The notes below the pieces were generated by a model that had not been told where the DNA came from, ran no database searches, and was given only the letters and a program-made list of their open reading frames with translations. A stretch of 64,000 nt of DNA, from NCBI GenBank assembly GCA_020072965.1, contig JAIQFY010000013.1, forward strand, positions 25,914 to 89,913, written 5' to 3'. Position 1 is the stretch's first letter. The number at the start of each line of letters is the position of its first letter. A program made the translations under genes and the position numbers. The stretch is from Terriglobia bacterium (GTDB taxonomy: Bacteria; Acidobacteriota; Terriglobia; JAIQFV01). Below are positions 44,242 through 56,600 of this stretch, piece by piece.

Positions 44242-45897
44242 ATGAATAGCTATCTGTTTGCCTTCTTCGTCGCGCTCGCAGCTTCTCTATTCTTGACCAG
44301 CACGGTGAGGGACTGGGCCCTGACCCGTGGGTGGGTCGATCTCCCCGACTCCGTCCGCAAATTGCACCCGGGCCCGATTCCACGCCTGGGCGGTATTGCC
44401 ATTTATCTTTCAATGCTCATCGCGCTGGCGCTGGTCTGTCTGCTGCCCACCAACGTGGCGAGGTATCTCAAGGAGAACCTCATCGCTGCGATTACGATTC
44501 TGGGCCTCAGCGGACTCATGCTGCTTGTGGGAGTGTGGGACGATTTGAAGGGTCTTTCCGCGTGGAAGAAGTTTTCAGCTCAAATTGTGCTTTCCGTGGC
44601 ATCCTGGGCGCTCGGTTTTCGGATTTTGGAAAGCTGGGGTTCTGCCGGATCAATCCATCCACTGGGAATCCTCTCGCTGCCCCTGACGATCATCTGGATT
44701 GTGGGGGTGACCAATGCCTTCAATCTAATTGATGGCATCGACGGACTTTCGGCAGGCGCGGCCTTGTTCGCCATGATTTCGATGATCGTTTTGTCGATTG
44801 CCAATAACATTCAGCTTTCTCCGGTTCTATTGGTCGCATTAGCGGGGGCGACGCTGGGCCTCCTCCGGTATAACTTTAATCCTGCTTCGATCTTCCTGGG
44901 TGACTCCGGAAGTCAGTTGCTGGGGTTTATGTTGGCCCTGTTGGCAATTCGCAATTCACAGAAGAGTCCGACGGCATTTGCCATCGCTGTTCCCATTGTG
45001 GCTTTTGGGTTGCCCGTGGTGGATACGGCCATGGCGATCATCCGTCGATATGTAAGTGGCCGGCCGATTTTCTCAGGCGACCGGAAGCATATTCATCATG
45101 TCCTGATGGAGCGGGGGCTGACGACACGTGGGGTGGTGATTCTCCTGTATGGGGTGTGTGGCCTGTTTGGCTTGATTTCTCTGCTCTTCATCAATCCGGT
45201 GGGGAAAACAGCCGGCCTCGTCCTGGCGATCCTGGGGGCCTGCGTGTGGTTTGGAATCCAGCAGCTGCGGTATCCCGAACTGAAAGAGATGAATGCCCAT
45301 TTTTCCCGAAGCTTCATGCATCAGCGAAAGCTGATCGCAGGCAGCGTCGCCGTCGGAAAGATGCGAGAGGGAATGCGCCGTGCCCAGGGACTGGAAGAGT
45401 TATTACAGAATGTAGCTGTCGTGCTTCAGGAGATGAGTTTTTCGCGGCTTGAATTGCGACTGCCGACTCAGGAAGGTTCAGCGATTTCTCCCGGCGGTCA
45501 ATGGAAGATGGTCACAGGCGAACCGGGGCGTCAGGTTCTGCAGTGGAGTTTGCCGTGTTTGAGCTGCCCCACGCTCTTAGATGAGAAGCGTGATCGAGCG
45601 GAATCATTGGGATCAGACTGTGATGATTGCGGCGTGATGAAAGGTTCGCTGTTCCCAGACGAACTACGAGAAGGACTCAAGAAGACCGATTCGGATTTCA
45701 AAATGGAGTTCGAAGTCCGCCTCTCCCGGTCCCATGAAACTGCCGGAAGCGACAACGGGAACAAGTTGCCAGGATCGGTCACCTTTTATCATCCGGCTTC
45801 CGTACAATACCCTGTTTCAGCGATGTCGGTCCTGAGCCAAAATATAGGTTTGGAGTTTGAGACGGCACTGCAAAGGATCCTGAGTAACGGAAACTGA
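44242..45897 (+). CDS. undecaprenyl-phosphate sugar-1-phosphate transferase, WecA/TagO-like, with C-terminal extension
   Basis: Polytopic enzyme that starts repeat-unit synthesis by transferring a HexNAc-1-phosphate to undecaprenyl phosphate. The 551-residue product has about 10-11 membrane helices in residues 1-345, with catalytic motifs VWDDLKGLSAWKKF, NAFNLIDGIDGLSAG, FLGDSGSQLLG and the His loop DRKHIHHVLMERGLT. Beyond this lies a cytosolic extension of about 200 residues (345-551) not present in WecA. It begins with a basic helix and includes a cysteine-rich patch (LSCPTLLDEK ... SDCDDCG). I do not recognise this domain. The ATG at 44242 follows a GGAAGAGG site 1 bp after the upstream stop. 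A terminator lies about 125 bp downstream, ending the locus. Confidence 0.88.
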   Translation: MNSYLFAFFVALAASLFLTSTVRDWALTRGWVDLPDSVRKLHPGPIPRLGGIAIYLSMLIALALVCLLPTNVARYLKENLIAAITILGLSGLMLLVGVWDDLKGLSAWKKFSAQIVLSVASWALGFRILESWGSAGSIHPLGILSLPLTIIWIVGVTNAFNLIDGIDGLSAGAALFAMISMIVLSIANNIQLSPVLLVALAGATLGLLRYNFNPASIFLGDSGSQLLGFMLALLAIRNSQKSPTAFAIAVPIVAFGLPVVDTAMAIIRRYVSGRPIFSGDRKHIHHVLMERGLTTRGVVILLYGVCGLFGLISLLFINPVGKTAGLVLAILGACVWFGIQQLRYPELKEMNAHFSRSFMHQRKLIAGSVAVGKMREGMRRAQGLEELLQNVAVVLQEMSFSRLELRLPTQEGSAISPGGQWKMVTGEPGRQVLQWSLPCLSCPTLLDEKRDRAESLGSDCDDCGVMKGSLFPDELREGLKKTDSDFKMEFEVRLSRSHETAGSDNGNKLPGSVTFYHPASVQYPVSAMSVLSQNIGLEFETALQRILSNGN

Positions 45898-46020
45898 CCA
45901 TCGGGTGCTCTGGAGTCGATTACGACCTATGAGTGTCTCAGGTCTGTATGATTTTATTTGTCTTATTGTTCGACCGATAAATACCATCCACTCGTAAACA
46001 GAGTGGAACGGAGAAATCAA

Positions 46021-46070
46021 AGCCCCGGGATCTCAGAGGTGCGCATAGAGATCCCGGGGCTTTTTTGTTT
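46021..46070 (+). terminator. rho-independent terminator of the exopolysaccharide locus, AGCCCCGGGA family
   Basis: A perfect 14-bp stem (46021-46034 with 46048-46061), 13-base loop and TTTTTTG tail lie 124 bp after the WecA/TagO-like gene. The outer stem is the same as at 18678 and 57531. Confidence 0.9.
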
Positions 46071-46197
46071 CTCGTTGAGGCTGTTTGGTCAGTGCCTGGC
46101 TATCGACAGTCAGCAATCTGCAGCCAGCCCTCAGCAAAACCTCTCAGACCCCAAAGCTCAAATAAATCGGAATCCCTTCCGAGATCAGTAGCTCTAG

Positions 46198-46257
46198 ACC
46201 TGAATTCCGAAGTTGGAAGTGCGGGGATATTCTCCAAAGGATTGCAGGAAAGATCGA
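46198..46257. repeat. 60-bp dispersed repeat, copy 2
   Basis: Partner of 18858-18917, with a 21-bp identical core at 46237-46257. Like copy 1 it lies in a gene-free stretch downstream of an AGCCCCGGGA-type terminator. Confidence 0.6.
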
Positions 46258-46682
46258 TCGACTCTTCTTTCACTTCCGGGGAGCCTGGACCACAACAATG
46301 CGCCCGTTGGTCGAGGGAATTGCTCCCCATGGGAACAGGGCGGCAAGGGATCGGCGCGGGCCGTCCGCGGCGGAGCCACAAGCCTTCCCCCAATCGGCTG
46401 GCAAGATCTGAAATTTCAAATTTGAGATTGGGGTCCGCTTGGCAACGAGGCTCAAGAACAGCCCCGAAGAGGGAACCGGCTGTGGCGGCGCCAAGGCCTT
46501 GAACTCGGGCCAGCATTCGCCTTTCCAGGAAAAGAGAGACGAGATTTCGGGATCTTTCCATGGCCCCCCTGAAGAGCTTCCAAGACGCGGGTCGAGGGGG
46601 GTGTCTTATGCGAGGCTTCATCTGTGGAGTCCGGGTTTAGCTGCCAACACTCAGCGATCTGCATGAACTTTTGAGAAAGTCA

Positions 46683-46729
46683 AAGCTCCGGGTTTCGGAA
46701 ACTCCTTCCGAGATTTCGGGGCTTTTTTA
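46683..46729 (+). terminator. terminator-like hairpin in gene-free DNA
   Basis: An imperfect stem (AGCTCCGGG... with ...TCGGGGCTT, arms about 46684-46700 and 46706-46722) followed by six T. No gene that would end here is recognisable, so it may be a relic of a lost gene. Confidence 0.55.
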
Positions 46730-47121
46730 TGAGTTCTAGGCGTCCATCCTATCCTTTCGTCTGTTTTGTCGAACAGGACAGTGTCCAGGGTCATTTAGGT
46801 CCGTTCAATCTCCTCGAACATGAAAACTGTATGATTCACCTACCTTATCTGCCTGGTTGTGAAGTTTTTTCACTAGTATTCGTTCCTTTTTTCATGAAGT
46901 TTCATTTCGATCCACGATAGTTCGCTCCTGTTTCAAAATGTAGCCTCGGCCTTGAGGTTTTAGTGACATCTTGTCCCTTCGCCAGGGAATTTGCGAAAAA
47001 ACTGTTATTGGGCGGAATTCTAAGAAGGTACTAATCTCAGCTGCAAATTCTCTAAGTTTCGAATTACTGCCGATCACCGTCCAGTCGTCGTCCTCGAAGT
47101 GCTGCAGTTAAACAGCTCTCA

Positions 47122-47137
47122 ATGGAAGTGCGTTTGC
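47122..47137 (+). promoter_or_regulatory. weak sigma-54-like promoter match
   Basis: TGGAAGTGCGTTTGCT has the GG and GC spacing and TTGCT of a -12 box, with two mismatches in the -24 box. It is 566 bp from the next start, and a similar match lies closer (47465), so this one is less likely to be used. Confidence 0.25.
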
Positions 47138-47464
47138 TATTCGAACCAGCTTGCTTGAAAAGGCGATTGACTGCCGACCCATCACTAACGCGATTGTGGT
47201 GCTAGGATTTCTGCATAATTCAAAGGGTTAATCCTTTGCGAAAAAAGCGAAAGAAGCGAAGAAAGTCGTGAAGTGTGTCTGGGGCTTTCCAAATCTGAGC
47301 GCCACTGGGTCGGTCCCTAATTTGGGCTAACCATGTCAAGAATTCTTGGACCATTCCTAGAGGGCCTATTGATTTCAGTGGGTTACGATGAATGCGGGGC
47401 TGCCGGCAGTTGCCGAGACTGAATGAATCTCGGAAAAACTAAAAGCGTGCAATTTTATACATTT

Positions 47465-47480
47465 TGGAAAATTATTTGCT
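47465..47480 (+). promoter_or_regulatory. sigma-54-like promoter of the giant protein gene
   Basis: TGGAAAATTATTTGCT keeps GG, GC, correct spacing and the full TTGCT box; the -24 box has two mismatches. The core TTATTTGCTTG is shared with the element at 13669. The distance to the ATG at 47688 is 223 bp, similar to that for the gene at 10376. Confidence 0.55.
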
Positions 47481-47687
47481 TGTTGCGACAATGAACGCAA
47501 ATTGTGCGCTGCGCTAGAAGAGCGCACTTCGCTTTTCACCAAGCTCTAAAGCAGACCTTTCGAGAGCAATTACCTAAATGCAGCCTGTAAGAGTGAGCCA
47601 AGGGGGCAGTGCGAGGTGTGTGCTAAGTGCCCGCGGGCAGTCCGGATCCGAAAACGAGAGCTTGTTCAATCTGAGAGGAGCACGAAG

Positions 47688-50600
47688 ATGAACACTACCA
47701 GGGGGGGTCGTTTTCAAGTCGAGCGGAGACTGAGCTGGTTTGTAGTGGGAATCATGCTGCTGATGTGGAACCTCGGTTCGATAGGGACCCTGATGGCGGC
47801 CGGCACGTGTACTGCGCCCGTGTTTGCTACTGCCGTGAACTTGACTGTTTCGGCGAGCCCCAGCGCAGTGATCGTGGCGGACTTTAACGGGGATGGGAAG
47901 TTAGACCTCGCTATTGCGGACCAGGTGTCCAACACTATATCGATCCTCCTCGGCACCGGAACCGGCACCTTTGGAGCTCCGATCATCTCTTCCGCGGGGG
48001 GCTCAACCCCGCTGGGTATAGCTGCGGGTGATTTTAACGGGGATGGCAAGCTCGACCTGGTCGTGGCGAACGGTGGTGTTCAGGGGGGTAAGAACCCCAT
48101 TCCCGGCAATGTGGCCGTCCTGCTCGGCAACGGGAACGGCACTTTTGCAGCTCCCAGTGCCTTCGCGGCAGGAAATAAACCTCTCTCAGTTACTGTCGGT
48201 GACTTCAACAAGGACGGCAAACTCGACATTGCCGTGGCGAACGGTATTAACAGTACCCCCAGGAATGATATTACCGTCTTTTTTGGCACGGGGCTGGGTA
48301 CGTTTGGGGCCGGTACTCTCCTCTCAACGAATGGTAATCCCTCTCAAATTGTCAATGCTGACTTCAATAATGATTTAAATCTCGATTTGGCAGTCCCGCT
48401 CGGCGGGGGCACTTTGGGGAGTATAGGATTTCTGAACGGTTCTGCAACGGGAACGTTTGCCGGGGTACGAAAGACGGCGGTCGGATCCACCGCGGTGGCC
48501 GTGGGAGACTTTGACGGTGATGCGGTACTTGATGTGGTAATTACGGACTCAACCGCTGTCCCCGGCACGGTGACCATTTTAGAGCAGAACCCGATCGGAA
48601 CCTTCACCCCTGGGGTCGCTTCAACCGTAGGAAGCGCTCCAATTTTCATCGCGGTGGGGGACTTTAACAACGATGGCAAGCTTGACGTCGCCGTGGCAAA
48701 TTCCGGGAGTGGAACCGTGTCTGTTCTGCTCGGAACGGGGGTTGGTACCCTTCAGACTGCAGTAGATTTCGTCGCAGGGCTGGCACCTTCCGGAGTCGCC
48801 GTGGGGGACTTCAATGCGGACGGTCTGCCCGACCTCGTGGTTGCGAATTCCGGGGCGGGTACCCTTTCCATCCTCCTGAATCAATGCGGCACCACCACGA
48901 CAGCCGTGACCTCGTCCTTGAATCCGTCTATTGTGGGCGACCTGGTCACTCTCACCGCTACGGTGACCCCGGTGGGCGGAGGTGGATCGCCCACGGGTAC
49001 GATCACGTTCAAAGATGGTGCAACGGTCATTGGAACGGTGCCCGGTGCTGTCGGCAGCGCCTCGTTGACCGTTTCAACATTTACCGCCGGCAATCACTCG
49101 ATTACTGCTGCCTACGGCGGTGATACGAATTTCAGCGCGAGCACCTCGCCGGCGTTTACACAAACGGTAAGCGCCCACCCCACAACGACCATACTGACTA
49201 CGTTCGCGAATCCCTCTAACGTCGGGCAGTCCGTCACTCTAACAGCCACTGTGTCAAGTCCGGCAGCCGGGACGATCACCGGGACGGTCACATTTCGTGA
49301 TGGTGCGACTTCGATCGGTGTCGGTACGATTTCGAGCGGCACCGCAACCTTGATTACATCGACACTCGCAGTTGGCACACACTCCCTGACTGCCTCTTAC
49401 CCTGGAGACGGGACCTTTAACTTCGGCCCGAGCACTTCCGCAACCGTGAGCCAGGTGATCAACCCTTTTCCTACGACGACGGCCCTGGCCTCGTCGCTCA
49501 ATCCCTCGAACAGCGGCCAATCCGTGACTTTCACCGCAAACGTAACAACTACAGGGACGGGGACTCCCACCGGCACGGTCACCTTTAACGATGGCGTGAC
49601 GGCGCTTGGCACGGGGACCCTCACGGCCGGCTCGACGACCTTTTCGACTTCGATCCTGACGGCTGGCACGCACCCCATTACCGCAGTCTATGGCGGGGAT
49701 GCAACTTTCGCGACAAGCACTTCAACGGCAGTGAGCCAGGTGGTGAATAAGAATACCACCACGACCGCGTTGACTTCGTCGCTCAATCCCTCGAATTCCG
49801 GGCAGTCGGTCACCTTGACGGCGACTGTGACCAGTACAGGGACCGGGACGCCGAGTGGGACGGTGACGTTTAACGATGGCGCAACGGCGCTCGGGACGGG
49901 CACCCTGACTGCCGGCGTCGCAACCTTCTCAACCTCGACCTTGACGGCGGGCACACACTCCCTCACGGCGGTCTACGGCGGCGATGCGTCGTTCAGCACA
50001 AGCACCTCGACGGCGGTGAGCCAAGTGGTGAACAAGAATGCCAGCACGACGGCGCTGACTTCGTCACTCAACCCCTCAAATGTCGGGCAATCGGTAACCT
50101 TGACGGCGACAGTGACCAGTACAGGGACCGGGACGCCGAGTGGGACGGTGACATTCAATGACGGGGCGACAGCGCTCGGCACGGGCACCCTGACTGCGGG
50201 CGTTGCGACCTTCTCGACTTCAACCTTGATCGCCGGGACACACTCCCTGACCGCGGTCTATGGCGGTGACGCAGGTTTTCTCACAAGCACCTCGACGGCA
50301 GTCAGCCAGGTGGTGAACAAGAACACCACGACAACGGCGTTGACTTCGTCACTCAATCCCTCAAACGTCGGGCAAGCCGTCACGTTGACGGCTACGGTGA
50401 CGACGACAGCAACCGGTGTGGGCACCCCCACCGGCACGGTGACATTCAATGATGGGGCGACTGCGATCGGCACGGGAACGATCACGGCCGGCCTCGCAAC
50501 CCTGACGACCACGACCCTGATCGCCGGGACTCACTCCATCACCGCGGATTACGGCGGTGATGCAACCTTCAGCACAAGCACGGCGACGGCGGTGAGCCAG

Positions 50601-53600
50601 GTGGTAAACAAGAATACGACGACGACGGCCGTTACTTCGTCGTTGAATCCGTCAACCGTCGGCAAGGCGGTGACGTTCACCGCCACCGTGACGACCACGG
50701 CGACGGGTGTGGGCACCCCCACCGGCACGGTGACATTCAATGATGGAGCGACGGCGCTCGGCACGGGAACGATCGCGGCCGGCGTCGCGACCTTGAGCGT
50801 TTCCAACCTGGTCGCGGGAACGCACGCCATTACGGGCGTCTACAGTAGCGATCCGACTTTCGCGGCAAGCACCTCGACGGCGGTGAGTCAGGTGGTGAAC
50901 AAGAATCCCACGACGACAGCCGTAACTTCTTCGTTGAACCCGTCGAACGTCGGCCAGGCCGTGACCTTGACGGCGACTGTGTCAACCACAGCGACCGGCG
51001 TGGGAACTCCCACCGGTACGGTGGCGTTCAGTGATGGAGCTACGGCGCTCGGCACAGGGACGATCACGGCGGGCGTGGCAACTTTGGCGGTGACCAATTT
51101 CGTTGCGGGAGCGCACCCGATCACTGCGCTGTACAACGGCGATGCGACCTTCCTCACAAGCACCTCCGCGGCCTTGAGCCAGGTGGTGAACAAGAATCCT
51201 ACGACGACGGCTTTGACGTCCGCGCTCAATCCGTCGAACTTCGGTCAGTCGGTTACCTTCACGGCCACAGTGACCAGTGCTGCAACAGGAACGCCATCGG
51301 GCACGATAACCTTCAATGATGGAGTGACGGCGATCGGGACAGGGACGCTCGCCGCCGGCAGCGCAACCCTGACCATCTCCACGCTTACGGTTGGAACACA
51401 CCCCATCACGGCGGTGTATAGCAGCGATGCGACCTTTGCGGCGAGCACCTCGACGGCAGTGAGCCAGGTGGTCAATAAAAATGCCACTTCGACGGCGCTG
51501 ACCTCGACGCCCAATCCCTCGAACGTCGGGCAGTCGGTGACTTTCACGGCGACGGTGAGTACTACAGCGACGGGGACACCCACCGGCACGGTGACCTTCA
51601 ATGACGGAGTGACGGGACTCGGTACGGTGCCCCTAACGACGGCCACGGCGACCCTGACGATTTCCACTCTGGTAGCGGGTCCGCATTCCGTGACGGCGGT
51701 CTACAATGGTGATGCGACCTTCCTCGGAAGCACTTCGGCGGCCGTGAGCCAGGTGGTGAACAAGAACACCACGACGACGGCGGTGACCTCATTGCCCAAT
51801 CCGTCAAACTTTGGCCAGTCAGTGACCTTCACGGCGACGGTTACCTCTCTGGCGGCCGGGACGCCCAGTGGCACAGTGACTTTTAGTGACGGGGTGACCT
51901 CGATCGGCACCGGGACGCTTGCAGCCGGAACGGCGACGCTGACGACATCCGCTCTGGCGATCGGGACGCACTCCATTACTGCGGTTTACAACAGCGATGC
52001 AACCTTTGCGGCGAGCACCTCAACAGCCTTGAGCCAGGTGGTCAACAAGGATCCCTCGACGACGGCGGTGACCTCAACGCCCAATCCATCTAACGTTGGC
52101 CAGTCAGTGACCTTCACGGCGACTGTGACCAGTGCATCGGCTGGAACACCCAGCGGCACGGTGACATTCAATGACGGAGTGACAGCGATCGGGATCGGAA
52201 CAGTGACGGCAGGCACAGCGACGCTGACGATATCGGCCCTGGCAGCCGGGACGCATTCCATCACGGCGGTCTATGGCGGCGATGCGACCTTTGCGACAAG
52301 CACTTCGACGGCCTTGAGTCAGGTGGTCAATAAGAATGGCACGGCGACGGCAGTGACCTCAACACCCAACCCGTCAAACTTCGGACAGTCGGTGACTTTC
52401 ACGGCGACGGTGACCACTGGAGCCACTGGTACGCCCAGTGGCACGGTGACCTTCAACGACGGCGTGACCGCGATCGGGAGCGGAACACTGACCGCGGGTA
52501 CCGCGAGTCTGACGATTTCCACGCTGGGTGTTGGATCGCATTCCATCACGGCAGTGTATGGTGGAGACGCATCTTTCGCCACGAGCACGTCGACGATCTT
52601 GAGCCAGGTGGTCAACAAGGATGCGACCACGACAGCCTTAACCTCGACACCCAATCCCTCGAACTCCGGGCAGTCGGTGACCTTCACGGCGGCGGTGACC
52701 AGTGCAGCGGCCGGAACGCCAGGCGGCACGGTGACATTCATTGATGGGGCGACGCCCATTGGGACAGGACCGGTCACGGCGGGAACGGCGACCCTGACGA
52801 TTTTAACATTGGCGGCCGGGACGCACTCCATCACAGCGGTTTATAGCGGTGATGCGACTTTTGCAACGAGTACCTCGACAGCTGTGAGCCAGGTGGTGAA
52901 CAAGAATGCCAGCACGGCGGCAGTGACTGGGACACCGAATCCGTCGAATGTCGGACAGTCGGTCACCTTCACAGCAGCGGTGTCGGGTGGAGCGGCGGGA
53001 ACGCCGACCGGCACGGTGACCTTCAACGACGGGGTGACTGCGATCGGCACGGGGACCCTTACCGCGGGCACAGCGACTTTGACAACGTCCACGTTGGCAG
53101 CGGGGACACACTCCATCACGGTGGTTTATAGCGGAGATGCGAACTTTGCGTCGAGCACCTCGACGGCGTTGAGCCAGGTGGTCAACAAAAACGCGGCGAC
53201 GGCGACGGTGACTTCATTGCCCAATCCTTCGAACGTCGGGCTTTCGGTGACCTTTACGGCGACGGTGACCGGTGGAGCAGCCGGCACCCCCAGTGGTACT
53301 GTGACCTTCAATGACGGCGTGACCGCACTGGGTACAGGGTCACTTTCGGCGGGCACCGCGACATTGACGACCGCAACTTTGGCAGCCGGGACGCACTCCA
53401 TCACGGTGGTCTATAACGGCGATGCGACCTTCGGGACAACCACTTCAACGATCCTGAGCCAGGTGGTGAACAAGGTTGCGACCAATACGGCATTGACGTC
53501 GACGCCCAACCCGTCGAATCGGGGACAGGCGGTGACTTTTACGGCGACAGTGACCAGCAATGGGGTAACCGGCATCCCCACTGGCACAGTGACCTTCAAC

Positions 53601-56600
53601 GACGGAGTGACTTCGATCGGGACGGGGGCGCTCGTTGGCGGCGTTGCGACCCTTTCGACTTCGAGCCTGGCCCCCGGGACACACTCCATCACGGCGGCGT
53701 ATAACGGGGATCCGACTTTTGCGACGAGCACTTCAACAGCCTTGAACCAGGTGGTAAACAAAGATTCAACTACAACGGCTGTGAGTTCGGCGCTCAATCC
53801 ATCGAGCTTCGGACAATCTGTCACCTTCACGGCGGCAGTCACGAGTGCAGGGACGGGAACGCCCAGTGGCTCGGTGACCTTTAATGACGGGGTGACAGCG
53901 ATAGGTACAGGGACACTCACAGCAGGCACGGCGACGCTGACGATTTCAACCCTGACGCCCGGGACGCACTCCATCACGGCGGTTTATGGCGGCGATGCGA
54001 CCTTCGCTACAAGCACCTCGACGGCCTTGAGCCAGGTAGTAAACAAGGATGCCAGCACGACGGCTGTGACCTCGACCCCCAACCCGTCGAATCGGAACCA
54101 GGCGGTGACGTTTACGGCGACAGTGACCAGCACGGCGACCGGTACGCCGAGCGGCACCGTGACATTCAACGACGGGGCGGCGGCGATCGGCACGGGAACA
54201 CTCACAGCGGGTACAGCAACGCTGACGATTTCCACCCTGGCGCCGGGGACGCACTCCATCACAGCGGTCTATGCTGGCGATGCAACGTTTGCCACGAGCA
54301 CTTCGACGGTGTTGAGCCAGGTGGTCAACAAGGATGCCACGACAACGGCTGTCACTTCGACGCCCAATCCGTCGAACTTCGGACAGTCCGTGACCTTCAC
54401 GGCTTCTGTGACCAGTGGAGGGACCGGGACACCGAGCGGCACAGTGACCTTCAATGACGGAGTGTCTGCGATCGGCACGGGGACCCTCACGGCGGGTACC
54501 GCGACGCTGACGACTTCCACCCTAACAGCCGGTACGCACTCCATCACGGTAGTCTATGGCGGGGATGCGAACTTTGCGACAAGCACCTCGACGGCTTTGA
54601 GCCAGGTGGTCAACAAGAACGGCACCACCACGGCCGTAACCTCGACCCCCAACCCATCGAACTTTGGCCAGTCCGTGACCTTCACGGCGACGGTGACCAG
54701 TGCAGTGACCGGGACGCCGGGCGGCACGGTGACCTTTAACGACGGTGTGACTTCGATCGGCACGGGGACACTGACGGCGGGGACGGCGACGCTGACGATT
54801 TCCACGTTGGCGGTGGGATCGCATTCGATCACCGCGGTCTATGGCGGCGATGCGACCTTTGCAACGAGCACCTCGACAGCGGTAAGCCAGGTGGTGAACA
54901 AGGATGCGACGACGACGGCCGTGACCTCGACGCCCAATCCCTCGACCTTTAGCCAGTCGGTGACCTTTACAGCGACAGTGAGTACAACGGCAACCGGGAC
55001 GCCGACGGGCACCGTGACCTTCAGTGACGGTGTGACCTCGATTGGAACCGGAACATTGACTGCGGGGACGGCGAGCCTTTCGATTTCCACCCTGGCGGTC
55101 GGGACACACTCCATTACCGCGGTCTATGGCGGCGATGCAACGTTTGCGACCAGCACCTCGGCGGCGTTAAGCCAGGTGGTCAATAAGGCGGCCACAACGA
55201 CGGCGGTGATTTCGACGGCCAATCCGGCGACCTTCAGCCAGTCGGTGACCTTCACCGCGACGGTGAGTAGTACTGCAACCGGGACACGGACAGGCACCGT
55301 GACCTTCAATGATGGGGTAACCTCGATTGGGACGGGGACACTGACTGCGGGGACGGCGAGTCTGACGATTTCGACCCTCGCGGTGGGGACACATTCGATC
55401 ACTGCAGTTTATGGCGGTGACGGGAGTTTCAGTGGTAGCACTTCACCGGCGTTAAGCCAGGTTGTGAACAAGGCGGCGACGACATCGGCGGTGACATCTT
55501 CAGTGAACCCGTCGGTGGTGGGTCAATCGGTGACTTTGACGGCGACGGTGAGTACAACCGCAACCGGGACGCCGACGGGCACGGTCACCTTCAATGATGG
55601 CGTGACCTCAATTGGGACCGGGACTCTGACCGCAGGGACAGCGACCCTGACGATTTCGACCCTGACGGTGGGGGCCCACCCGATCACAGCAGTGTATGGC
55701 GGGGACGGCAGTTTCACGGGAAGTACGTCACCCGCATTGACTCAGACTGTCAACAACAAGTCGGCAAGCTCAGTGAGTGTCACTTCTTCCGCGAACCCCT
55801 CCGATCTGGGTCAGTCGGTGACCTTTACAGCGACGGTGGGCGCGGTCCTGCCGGCGACTGGGACTCCAACGGGCACGGTCACCTTTAACGACGGGGTTAC
55901 TTCGATCGGCTCCGGGACGTTGACGGCGGGCACGGCCACCCTGACGATCGCAACCCTGGGAGCCGGGACGCACTCCATCACCGTGGTGTATGGCGGCGAT
56001 GGCTTCTTTAATGGAAGCACCTCCGGCGTCTTGAGCCAGGTGGTGAACAAGAATGGAACCACGACGGCAGTCACCTCGTCTTCAAATCCCTCCATTCTGG
56101 CGCAGTCAGTGACGTTTACAGCGACGGTGACCAGTGGGGCGACCGGAACGCCCAGCGGCACGGTGACCTTTAGCGATGGGGCTGCGGCACTGGGTACATC
56201 GCCCATGACTGCCGGCAGCGCCACGCTGAGCCTCTCAGCCCTTGCCGTAGGGAGTCATTCCATTACGGCCACCTACAATGGCGATACCAACTTCAGCGGG
56301 AGCGTTTCAGCGGTATTGAACCAAGTGGTCGACACCCCGGCGGCCAAGATGGTCACCCCGGTTCCCGGGTCTGTCCTGACCTCCACGGAGGTGACCTTTA
56401 CGTGGGGGACGGGAGTGGGAGTTTCCCAGTATTATCTGCAGGTAGGTACCGCATTGGGAGGACAGCAGATCTACAGTGCGGGGCAGGGGTTAAACCTCAC
56501 CACGACCGTCATGGACATCCCGAACAACGGCAGCAGCGTGTTTGCGCGGCTGTGGTCGAATGTCGGGGGGTTGTGGTTCTTCAACGATTATACCTACCAG

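Larger units (their letters stand above)
45898..47687. other. 1.8-kb gene-free region between EPS locus and giant protein
   Basis: No frame has convincing protein features. The region holds two terminator-like hairpins (46021 and 46683), the second copy of the 60-bp dispersed repeat (46198-46257), AAATTTCAAATTT-rich inverted sequence near 46415, and two -24/-12-like promoter matches (47122 and 47465). It probably combines decayed DNA with the regulatory region of the giant gene. Confidence 0.5.

Noticed and set aside
46065..46621. 145-codon plus and 173-codon minus frames after the EPS terminator
   Set aside because: Low-complexity Arg/Pro/Ser-rich residues on both strands, overlapping each other, no start signals. 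More likely non-coding GC-rich DNA.
48881..56224. About twenty minus-strand open frames of ~92 codons, similar to one another, within the Ig-repeat array
   Set aside because: They are mirror frames of the tandem repeats on the plus strand and recur with the same period. The plus frame is continuous with signal peptide and known domains, so the antisense frames are by-products of repeat and codon bias.
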